DNA from: JACZSB01 sp965372015
GTDB taxonomy: Bacteria; Fidelibacterota; Marinisomatia; SCGC-AAA003-L08; TS1B11
NCBI GenBank assembly: GCA_965372015.1
Contig: CBDVAP010000166.1
Coordinates: forward strand, 1-5,241
Direction: 5' to 3'
DNA length: 5,241 bases
Shown here one piece after another: positions 1-4,974 of the stretch. Under the pieces are notes generated by a model. The model saw only the letters and a program-made list of their open reading frames with translations. It made no database searches and was not told the DNA's origin. Within the stretch, counting starts at the first letter, position 1, and each line of letters starts with the position of its first letter. The translations under genes were made by a program, and so were the position numbers.

Positions 1-1195
1 CATACTCCTCTTCGCTCAGCAACGGCTGCTTATTACCTTCAATGTCCATGTATGTTTTGGCGGCAATGGCATCCAGGATTTCCTTCTTTTCCGGGGCTAG
101 AAATCCGGGCTTATTGACCCACTGGATGAAATCATAGTCTTCTTTCCATTCCTCCAACTCCTGCTCGAGCTGCTTATCCAGGCGATCCTCCGGCTTTCCG
201 TTCTCCAAATTGCGTATCCGGGCCCGCATCACCAGCATGTCACGGATGCTGTTCAGCCGGTCAATCACCACGGTGAACTTGGCCCCGTCCAACTTGCTCG
301 TTTTCTCCAGCACCGCCTCGGGTACTCCGATCTTGCCCACGTCATGCAGCAGGCCCGCTACCCAGATTTCCTCCAACTCCTCTTCCGTGAATTGGACATC
401 GGCAAACGGACCCTTGGTCTGGAGATTGATATCCTCAGCAGTGCGGCGGGATAACTTAGCCACCCGGCTGGAATGGCCGGCCGTGTGGGGAGATCGGGCA
501 TCGATGGCTTTCACCGTGTAGACCACCAGCGCCTTGAACATATTTTCGATATCGACGATCAACTGGGCGTTGTTGATGGCTACGGCCGCCTGGCTGGCCA
601 GGGAGCGCACGCTGCTCTCGAACTTCGCCTCGAAAGGTATACGGTTGCCTCCCTCGTCCAGAGCATTGATCAGCTGCAGCACCCCGATCACCTTGTCGGT
701 GTGGTCCCGCATGGGAATCACCAGCATCGACTCGGTACGGTAGCCGGTCATCTCATCGTATTTCTTGGGCCCGGTGAAGTCGTACCCTTCGGCCTTATAA
801 ACATCCGGGATATTGACCACCTCACCGGTCAAGGCCACTGAAGCGGAGACATTGACGTGATTCGGCTGGCCGTCCTTCTCCAGCGGAACTGGGGGGACCG
901 TGATCTTGACACCGGTGGTACCGCCGGCGGAGTACCCGGTTGATTCGGTCTGCATAATCTCGAAGGTCAGAACATTGCGCTTGGAATCGACGCGGTACAG
1001 GGTACCGGCATCACAATTGGTGAAACTACGCGTCTCATGTACAATGGTTTCCAGCAACCTCTCCAGGTTCTTTTCGCTGGAGAGGGAGATGCCGATCTGG
1101 TTGAGGCGCTCCCGCTCCTCCTGCATAGTTGCCAGGCGGACGGCTAGATCATCCGGCATTCCGGGCGTAGTACTTCCGTTAGATTCAGGACTCAT
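1..1195 (-). CDS. GAF domain plus HD-GYP phosphohydrolase, signalling protein (partial, 3' end beyond the window)
   Basis: I translated 398 residues by hand with no stop before the window edge. A GAF sensor domain spans about residues 45-212, ending in QAAVAINNAQL. A linker leads into an HD-type phosphohydrolase core with HTAGHSSRVA (237-246) and HDVGKIGVP (284-292), which includes the metal-binding His-Asp pair. This arrangement is typical of cytoplasmic cyclic-di-GMP phosphodiesterases of the HD-GYP class. There is no signal peptide or membrane segment in the visible part. After the HD motif comes a charged segment of more than 100 residues (RLDKQLEQELEEWKEDYDF and onward) instead of the usual short path to HHE..GYP. 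I recall such an insertion in a subgroup of these proteins, so the HHE and GYP motifs should lie past the left edge. The start is the ATG at 1195, because an in-frame TAG lies 9 nt upstream at 1202-1204. No Shine-Dalgarno sequence precedes it. The cyclic-di-GMP role is inferred, since the GYP motif is not visible. Confidence 0.9.
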   Translation of the reverse strand, partial: MSPESNGSTTPGMPDDLAVRLATMQEERERLNQIGISLSSEKNLERLLETIVHETRSFTNCDAGTLYRVDSKRNVLTFEIMQTESTGYSAGGTTGVKITVPPVPLEKDGQPNHVNVSASVALTGEVVNIPDVYKAEGYDFTGPKKYDEMTGYRTESMLVIPMRDHTDKVIGVLQLINALDEGGNRIPFEAKFESSVRSLASQAAVAINNAQLIVDIENMFKALVVYTVKAIDARSPHTAGHSSRVAKLSRRTAEDINLQTKGPFADVQFTEEELEEIWVAGLLHDVGKIGVPEAVLEKTSKLDGAKFTVVIDRLNSIRDMLVMRARIRNLENGKPEDRLDKQLEQELEEWKEDYDFIQWVNKPGFLAPEKKEILDAIAAKTYMDIEGNKQPLLSEEEY

Positions 1196-1204
1196 GGAGG
1201 ACTA

Positions 1205-1233
1205 AATATAGACTCACCGCTGAAGGGAATCAA
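1205..1233 (-). promoter_or_regulatory. sigma70-type promoter for the GAF/HD-GYP gene
   Basis: On the minus strand a TTGATT -35 box (1228-1233) is separated by exactly 17 nt from a TATATT -10 box (1205-1210), which differs from TATAAT at one position. A transcription start 7 nt after the -10 box would fall near 1198, leaving only about 3 nt before the ATG at 1195. There is no room for a ribosome binding site, and the bases before the ATG are CCTCC, the opposite of a Shine-Dalgarno sequence. The mRNA may therefore be leaderless or nearly so. The boxes are seen directly; promoter activity is inferred. Confidence 0.55.
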
Positions 1234-1247
1234 GATATTGAGCGCAT

Positions 1248-1283
1248 CTCTCGTTCCGGGCTGCTTGGGACTGGACGCGAGAG
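1248..1283 (-). repeat. 6-bp inverted repeat downstream of the GyrI-like gene
   Basis: CTCTCG and CGAGAG arms flank 24 nt just after the GyrI-like stop codon. On the minus strand no T-run follows, so it is not a convincing intrinsic terminator. The 92-nt gap it sits in otherwise holds only the HD-GYP promoter. It could be a weak mRNA 3' structure or chance. Confidence 0.25.
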
Positions 1284-1287
1284 TGGG

Positions 1288-1914
1288 CTATTTGCCCTTG
1301 CGAGGGACTACCGGTTGGCGGATCACCGTCTTCAGGCTCTCGGCGGCGGTACGCCGGGGATCGTTGAGATATATCTCGTGATGTTTTCCCCCGAAATCGT
1401 ATTTGTTCTCCTTGATGAACTTATGCAGCTTTTCAATCGTGAGGCGCTCCGCCGAGTAGGGTCCGAGGTGCAAGATCTGGGCGCTCTGTCCTTCCTTGAA
1501 AGACTGAAACCTCATCTTGTCCAGGGCCGGCGGGTTTTTCTTCTCCCGCACATCCACCATCGTCTCGGTGACTATCTCCCGGCTGATCAGCTCCGGTTGG
1601 CGGATCATGGCCGTCCATAGCCATTCATCCCGGCGTTCCTGACTAAAGGCGGACATGTCTTTCGCCCACCAGAGCGTCTCCAGGGGCATGACCGTATAGT
1701 CGAGCCGTTGGGGGCTGTACTTGATGGCAAATTTAAGGGCATACGATACGGCATACAGGCTGTCCGCGGCGGCCTGGTAGGCATCCGATTTGGCCGGATC
1801 CCCTTTACCGTCGATCATCAGAAAGTTCATTCCTGGTACTTTGACAATTTCGGGATTCCTTGGTGCGGGGAAATAAATCTTCTTCATTTCCCGTTTAAAG
1901 TCTACCCTTTTCAT
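1288..1914 (-). CDS. GyrI-like small-molecule-binding domain protein (COG4832 type)
   Basis: This 208-residue soluble protein starts MKRVDFKREMKKIY. It carries the conserved blocks of the COG4832/GyrI-like family: VPGMNFLMIDGKGDP (26-40), YAVSYALKFAIKYS (54-67), PLETLWW (77-83), WLWTAMIRQPELI (98-109), AQILHLGPYSAE (144-155) and KHHEIYLNDPRRT (176-188). The length is normal for the family and nothing looks truncated. GyrI-like (SOUL/GyrI fold) proteins bind hydrophobic small molecules in a cleft lined by aromatic and acidic residues. Some stand-alone members have been reported to hydrolyse cyclopropanoid genotoxins, and others act as multidrug-binding domains. The Trp pair and the acidic E79 fit such a pocket, but the substrate is unknown. 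The ATG at 1914 is preceded by a strong GGAGG six bases upstream. A promoter, two inverted repeats and an A+T-rich spacer precede it, so it is probably transcribed separately from the transporter at 2113. No DNA-binding domain is fused to it. Confidence 0.9.
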   Translation of the reverse strand: MKRVDFKREMKKIYFPAPRNPEIVKVPGMNFLMIDGKGDPAKSDAYQAAADSLYAVSYALKFAIKYSPQRLDYTVMPLETLWWAKDMSAFSQERRDEWLWTAMIRQPELISREIVTETMVDVREKKNPPALDKMRFQSFKEGQSAQILHLGPYSAERLTIEKLHKFIKENKYDFGGKHHEIYLNDPRRTAAESLKTVIRQPVVPRKGK

Positions 1915-1920
1915 CAGTTT

Positions 1921-1925
1921 CCTCC
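1921..1925 (-). promoter_or_regulatory. ribosome binding site of the GyrI-like gene
   Basis: GGAGG lies six bases before the ATG at 1914. It is the strongest Shine-Dalgarno match in the window and fixes this start rather than the internal ATG at codon 10. A 7-bp inverted repeat ends seven bases upstream of it. Confidence 0.8.
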
Positions 1926-1931
1926 AATAAT

Positions 1932-1956
1932 AATGTTATCTGGTTGTACTAACATT
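1932..1956 (-). repeat. 7-bp inverted repeat in the leader of the GyrI-like gene
   Basis: AATGTTA (1950-1956) and TAACATT (1932-1938) are perfect complements around an 11-nt centre. The right arm ends seven bases before GGAGG. It could be an operator or an mRNA hairpin affecting ribosome access. In A+T-rich DNA a 7-bp repeat can also arise by chance. Confidence 0.35.
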
Positions 1957-1996
1957 CACCTGGTTTAACTTAGTCTGCTTGGGTTTGAAATGGTAA

Positions 1997-2010
1997 TTGA
2001 ACCTATTCAA
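1997..2010 (-). repeat. operator-like inverted repeat TTGAA-N4-TTCAA
   Basis: A perfect 5-bp inverted repeat lies 16 nt downstream of the TATAAT box at 2027-2032. It is close to where transcription of the GyrI-like gene should begin (about 2020). The position suits a repressor site, but arms of five bases are weak evidence and no regulator gene is visible in the window. Confidence 0.3.
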
Positions 2011-2026
2011 AGTTACGCCAATACTC

Positions 2027-2054
2027 ATTATATCGGCTTTTTCTAATATTTGAA
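2027..2054 (-). promoter_or_regulatory. candidate promoter of the GyrI-like gene
   Basis: An exact TATAAT lies at 2027-2032 on the minus strand. A weak -35 candidate, TTCAAA (2049-2054, 4 of 6 matches), lies 16 nt upstream and overlaps the right arm of the large inverted repeat. The predicted start near 2020 gives a leader of about 105 nt. The surroundings are strongly A+T-rich, which favours a promoter but also raises the chance of a fortuitous TATAAT. Confidence 0.5.
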
Positions 2055-2082
2055 TTTTGTAGTCCCTCTCCTACAAAATCAA
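2050..2082 (-). repeat. 12-bp imperfect inverted repeat (stem-loop) between the transporter and the GyrI-like gene
   Basis: TTGATTTTGTAG (2071-2082) pairs with CTACAAAATTCAA (2050-2062) with one bulged T at 2054. The loop is 8 nt, GAGAGGGA. It sits about 30 nt after the transporter stop codon. The A+T-rich stem and the lack of a clean T-run after it make it a poor intrinsic terminator. It may still stabilise the transporter mRNA 3' end or act as an operator overlapping the GyrI-like promoter. A 5-bp hairpin, AAGGA/TCCTT (2081-2095), abuts it upstream. Confidence 0.45.
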
Positions 2083-2112
2083 GGAAATAATCCTTACAAA
2101 ATAACTAAATAA

Positions 2113-3261
2113 TTAAGTATCTCCCTCCAGCTTGGGAAGGATCATCCCGGCCAGGACTGCGGGCACTAATAACAGACCCATGGTGGAGAAAATAGCCGCC
2201 GTGCCCCAGGCATCTCCGATGGCGCCGGCCAGGGTGGACGCCAAGGCACCCACACCGAAAGCCAATCCGTGAAATATCCCAAACAGGGTGCCCCTTCGCT
2301 CGGGACTGGAAAAATCGGAAATCAGGGCGTTGCTGACCGGCTGGTACGAGAAGCTCATAATCCCCCATCCCAGTGCTATCGTCAATAGCAATAAGCCCCT
2401 GGTATAGCTCATCAATACCAGTAAAGGGATGTTCAGCGCGATAATTACCCCAATCATTTTTGCCCGCGGGAAGCGTTCCCCCCACCGGCCGCCCAGCAGC
2501 TGGCCGACTATCCCGCTGGCCAACACTATAGCCGTCAGACCACCCCCCACCAGTACCGGCGCCAGCCGGCCGGTGAACAGCTGTGACAGGTGCAGCGGCA
2601 TGAAACTGAGTACCCCCCGGTGCACCAACCCCATGAAAACGCCGGTGATATAGACATAGACCAACGCCTGGGGCCAGGTGCGCCGCCCGGCCTGAGGATG
2701 GGTGGAAACTTCGGGGCCGGCTTCACCCCTGGGGGCCAGTGCCAGGTATACGCCCGCCACCAGGGCCAGGCCCCCGAACAACAGATAGGGTGCTCCCCAC
2801 CCTTGCCAGTGGGCCAGTAAGCCGCCCACCAACGGTCCCAGGGCCAGGCCCAGGCTGCCGGCCACGCCGTGGATTCCCAGCTGACGGCTGATACGGCTGG
2901 AGTTATGGCTGATCAGGGTCAGCCCCGCCGGGTGGTACAGGGCACAGAACAGTCCCAATAGCGCCAGCCCCACGGTCAGTTGTGGCAGTCCGCCGGCTGT
3001 GACCAGCACCACTACCGCAACGGCCGAGCCCAGGAAATAAATCATCAGTACCTTCCGGGCCCCAAACCGGTCGGTCAGCCAACCGGCGGGGAAGGCCCCT
3101 ACTCCATACAGCAGGTAGTGCACCGTCCCGATGGCTCCTAAAGTAGTGAGCGAGATGCCCGGATACAACTGCAGCAGTTGGATCGTGATCACCGGGTAAA
3201 TCAGGGTCAAACTGTGATTGAGCAGATGCCCGATAAAGGTTATAGCTGTTACGTTGCTGAT
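2113..3261 (-). CDS. Major facilitator superfamily transporter, probable drug-type efflux permease
   Basis: The protein is very hydrophobic with about 12 predicted membrane segments. Numbering from the TTG at 3210, the loop 2-3 signature GWLTDRFGARKVL is at 43-55. LYHPAGLTLIS is at 91-101, the TM5 antiporter-type motif GSLGLALGPLVGG at 118-130, and SPERRGTLFGIFHG at 302-315. A hydrophilic central loop (about 161-180) separates the halves. The blocks resemble proton-driven drug exporters of the fosmidomycin-resistance/DHA1 kind; the substrate cannot be read from sequence. The start is uncertain. From the TTG at 3210 the protein has 365 residues but half of TM1 is lost, and there is no Shine-Dalgarno sequence. 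The frame stays open upstream (ISNVTAITFIGHLLNHS) to a TAG at 3274-3276, with no ATG, GTG or TTG. I place the start at ATC 3261, because AGGA (3269-3272) lies 7 nt before it; ATT 3267 is the alternative. This gives 382 residues. A conservative call would be 2113-3210. Confidence 0.85.
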   Translation of the reverse strand: MSNVTAITFIGHLLNHSLTLIYPVITIQLLQLYPGISLTTLGAIGTVHYLLYGVGAFPAGWLTDRFGARKVLMIYFLGSAVAVVVLVTAGGLPQLTVGLALLGLFCALYHPAGLTLISHNSSRISRQLGIHGVAGSLGLALGPLVGGLLAHWQGWGAPYLLFGGLALVAGVYLALAPRGEAGPEVSTHPQAGRRTWPQALVYVYITGVFMGLVHRGVLSFMPLHLSQLFTGRLAPVLVGGGLTAIVLASGIVGQLLGGRWGERFPRAKMIGVIIALNIPLLVLMSYTRGLLLLTIALGWGIMSFSYQPVSNALISDFSSPERRGTLFGIFHGLAFGVGALASTLAGAIGDAWGTAAIFSTMGLLLVPAVLAGMILPKLEGDT

Positions 3262-3271
3262 GTTAATGTCC

Positions 3272-3286
3272 TGCTAACTGTTAGCA
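3272..3286 (-). repeat. 15-bp palindrome upstream of the transporter
   Basis: TGCTAAC and GTTAGCA flank a single central base as a perfect palindrome. As RNA it could fold to a 6-bp hairpin with a CAG loop. Its last base is the first base of the AGGA taken as the transporter's ribosome binding site, and it lies 10 nt beyond the rplS terminator. This fits an operator or a translation-control hairpin. No regulator gene is in the window and I could not place a convincing -10/-35 pair here. Confidence 0.4.
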
Positions 3287-3296
3287 ATAAAAGATG

Positions 3297-3326
3297 AAAA
3301 CAAAAGAGCCACTGGGTAGTGGCTCT
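3297..3326 (-). terminator. intrinsic terminator closing the rplS operon
   Basis: On the minus strand GAGCCACT (3318-3325) and AGTGGCTC (3306-3313) form a perfect 8-bp G+C-rich stem around an ACCC loop, extendable by one A-T pair. The stem is followed by TTTTGTTTT. It begins about 25 nt after the rplS stop codon, so it ends the ribosomal operon and separates it from the transporter. Confidence 0.92.
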
Positions 3327-3350
3327 CAGGGATCCGGTTGGTAGTCAGAT

Positions 3351-3695
3351 TTAGCGCCGCTCCTTAATCCGGGCCGCTTTACCGCGCAACTTGCGCAGAT
3401 AATACAGCTTGGCACGCCGGACTCTCCCCAAGCGCACCACCCGGATAGCTTCGATATTGGGGCTGTGCAGCGGGAAGATTCGTTCCACCCCGATCCCGCC
3501 TGAAATCTTGCGTACGGTGAACGTCCGGTTGATCCCGCTGCCCGAGAAGGCGATCACGTTGCCCTCGAAGGTTTGGACGCGGGAGCGAGTGCCTTCCACT
3601 ACTTTCACGTCTACTGCCACACGATCACCGGCCCGAAATTGCGGCAGATCGGTCTTCACGAATTCCTTGGCGGCCGTTTGCAATACATCATTCAT
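3351..3695 (-). CDS. rplS: 50S ribosomal protein L19 (bL19)
   Basis: This 114-residue protein is a component of the large ribosomal subunit at the 30S-50S interface. It matches the bL19 family over its whole length: LPQFRAGDRVAVDVKVVEG (18-36), FEGNVIAFSGSGINRTFTVRK (43-63), GVERIFPLHSPNIEAIRVVR (69-88) and the basic C-terminal RRAKLYYLRKLRGKAARIKE (93-112). The length is normal. The start at ATG 3695 is supported by GGAGA (3705-3709) nine bases upstream. The gene begins 15 nt past the end of trmD, as in many bacteria, and is the last gene before a strong terminator. I see nothing unusual in it. Confidence 0.98.
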   Translation of the reverse strand: MNDVLQTAAKEFVKTDLPQFRAGDRVAVDVKVVEGTRSRVQTFEGNVIAFSGSGINRTFTVRKISGGIGVERIFPLHSPNIEAIRVVRLGRVRRAKLYYLRKLRGKAARIKERR

Positions 3696-3710
3696 TGTTC
3701 TTTGTCTCCA

Positions 3711-4424
3711 TCACTGGTCTTGGTTGGCCAGAAATTTTTTCCAGATATCGGGGCGGCGCTCCCGTGTCCGCTGCTCCCGTTGCTCTCGCCTCCACTGGGC
3801 GATAGCGCCGTGATCGCCTGAGAGCAGCACCCCTGGTACGTCCAGCCCCCGGTACTCCCTGGGCCGGGTGTAGTGGGGGCCATCCAGTAAGCTGCTGCTG
3901 AACGAATCGGTCTCGGCCGATTCGAGCGAATTGAGCACTCCCGGCCGCAGCCGGGTCACCGCATCCACCATCAGCAGGGCCGGCAGCTCGCCCCCGGTAA
4001 CCACAAAATCCCCCACCGAATATTCGTGGGTAACCAGCAGGTCACGTACTCTCTGATCGATACCTTTATAGTGCCCACAGATAAACACCAGGTGGTCCCG
4101 GTCAGCCAGCTGGGCAGCTGCCTTTTGCGTAAAAGGCTCTCCATCGGGCGTCGGGAACACCACCGCCGGGGCAGAGGCCGAACCAGCCTCCTTCAGGGCT
4201 GCATCATAGGCCCGGAAAACCGGCTCAGGTTTCAGTATCATGCCAACGCCGCCACCGAACGGCTCGTCATCAATCTTGTGGTGCGGCGGATCGGCGTGGT
4301 CGAACAGGTTGTGCAACCGGTAGCTCACCAGGCCCTTGCTAGTGGCTCGCCCCAGAATGCTGGTGGCCACAACGGCTTCCACTACCTGGGGAAAGGGGGT
4401 CAGGATGTCGATCCGCAGAATCAA
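3711..4424 (-). CDS. trmD: tRNA (guanine-N1-)-methyltransferase TrmD
   Basis: This SPOUT-family enzyme transfers methyl from S-adenosylmethionine to N1 of G37 in tRNAs that have G36, which prevents +1 frameshifting. It acts as a dimer with a trefoil-knot active site. The 237 residues show the family blocks: DDEPFGGGVGMILKPEPV (52-69), FICGHYKGIDQRVRD (114-128), the knot region YSVGDFVVTGGELPALLMVDA (135-155), R158, and SAETDSF (169-175) with D173 at the position of the catalytic Asp. These are followed by LLDGPHYTRPREYRGLDVPGVLLSG (179-203). The usual CGRYEGID reads CGHYKGID, a variant I associate with FCB-group enzymes. The start is TTG 4424, whose TTGA overlaps the rimM stop by 4 nt, with AAGGA (4433-4437) 8 nt upstream. 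The overlap suggests translational coupling to rimM. The length is normal. Confidence 0.98.
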   Translation of the reverse strand: MILRIDILTPFPQVVEAVVATSILGRATSKGLVSYRLHNLFDHADPPHHKIDDEPFGGGVGMILKPEPVFRAYDAALKEAGSASAPAVVFPTPDGEPFTQKAAAQLADRDHLVFICGHYKGIDQRVRDLLVTHEYSVGDFVVTGGELPALLMVDAVTRLRPGVLNSLESAETDSFSSSLLDGPHYTRPREYRGLDVPGVLLSGDHGAIAQWRREQREQRTRERRPDIWKKFLANQDQ

Positions 4425-4939
4425 TCCAACAATCCTTCCAGCACATTGATCACTATTCGCCGGGTGTCATGTTCAACCCGCTCGATGATCGATTCCACCA
4501 ATGGTATCAGCACCTCCCGGCCCTGGTGGTCCACCCGCAGCACGTCGCTGGCCGGTAATTGCCAGACTTCCTCGACAGGCCCGATCACTTCCCCGGCCTG
4601 GGAAACCACCGTATAACCCTCCAGTTCGCCCGGATAATACTCTCCGGCGGGTAACTCCGGCAGATCACTGCGGGCTGCCAGTAACCGGGAGCCGCGCAAC
4701 GCATCGGCGGCGGTACGATCGGTGATACCTTCAAAGAGCAACAGCACCCGTTCTCCCTGTATCCGCGTGCGGCGCAGATTTAATTCTTCCTCATGACCGT
4801 CGGGGTACTGGAGTAAAATCCGATCAAGGTGCTCCAGTATTCCCGGGTGGCGGATATAGGCCCGGAATCTCACTTCCCCCCCCAGGCCTTGCCCCCGGGC
4901 TACCCGGCCGAGTGTTAGATAGCCCTGTTTACCGGGCAT
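4421..4939 (-). CDS. rimM: Ribosome maturation factor RimM
   Basis: RimM binds ribosomal protein uS19 and the 30S head and assists late 16S rRNA processing and assembly. The 172-residue protein has the N-terminal RimM barrel, with LGRVARGQGLGGEVRF (10-25). The family's His before GLxGEV is Gln here. A C-terminal PRC barrel runs from GEYYPGELEGYTVV (99-112) through GEVIGPVEEVW (116-126), ASDVLRV (130-136), EVLIPLVESII (142-152) and the typical ending EGLLD. The length is normal. ATG 4939 is preceded by a weak GGAA (4948-4951) 8 nt upstream. The gene follows the probable rpsP by 35 nt and overlaps trmD by 4 nt. No KH-domain (khpA/ylqC) gene lies between rpsP and rimM, although many Firmicutes and other bacteria have one there. 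Confidence 0.97.
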   Translation of the reverse strand: MPGKQGYLTLGRVARGQGLGGEVRFRAYIRHPGILEHLDRILLQYPDGHEEELNLRRTRIQGERVLLLFEGITDRTAADALRGSRLLAARSDLPELPAGEYYPGELEGYTVVSQAGEVIGPVEEVWQLPASDVLRVDHQGREVLIPLVESIIERVEHDTRRIVINVLEGLLD

Positions 4940-4974
4940 CGCTACTGTTCCGGCCGCCTGACTGCAGCCGGGCG

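Noticed and set aside
210..1205. Plus-strand open frames opposite the GAF/HD-GYP gene
   Set aside because: They are antisense shadows. The minus-strand frame has recognisable domains through its whole length.
1936..2028. 30-codon open frame on the minus strand (MSIGVTLNRFNYHFK...) in the A+T-rich spacer
   Set aside because: Its ATG overlaps the TATAAT box, it has no Shine-Dalgarno sequence, and I recognise no homology. A chance open frame is more likely, although a leader peptide cannot be excluded.
2081..2095. AAGGA/TCCTT hairpin followed by GATTTTG as a terminator of the transporter
   Set aside because: The 5-bp A+T-rich stem and the interrupted T-run are too weak to call an intrinsic terminator.
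2105..2485. 126-codon minus-strand frame inside the transporter's 3' end
   Set aside because: It is an alternate frame of the MFS gene. The MFS frame carries all the family motifs.
4026..4616. 196-codon plus-strand open frame across trmD and rimM
   Set aside because: It is antisense to two well-conserved genes and has no recognisable domain; it is a shadow of their codon bias.
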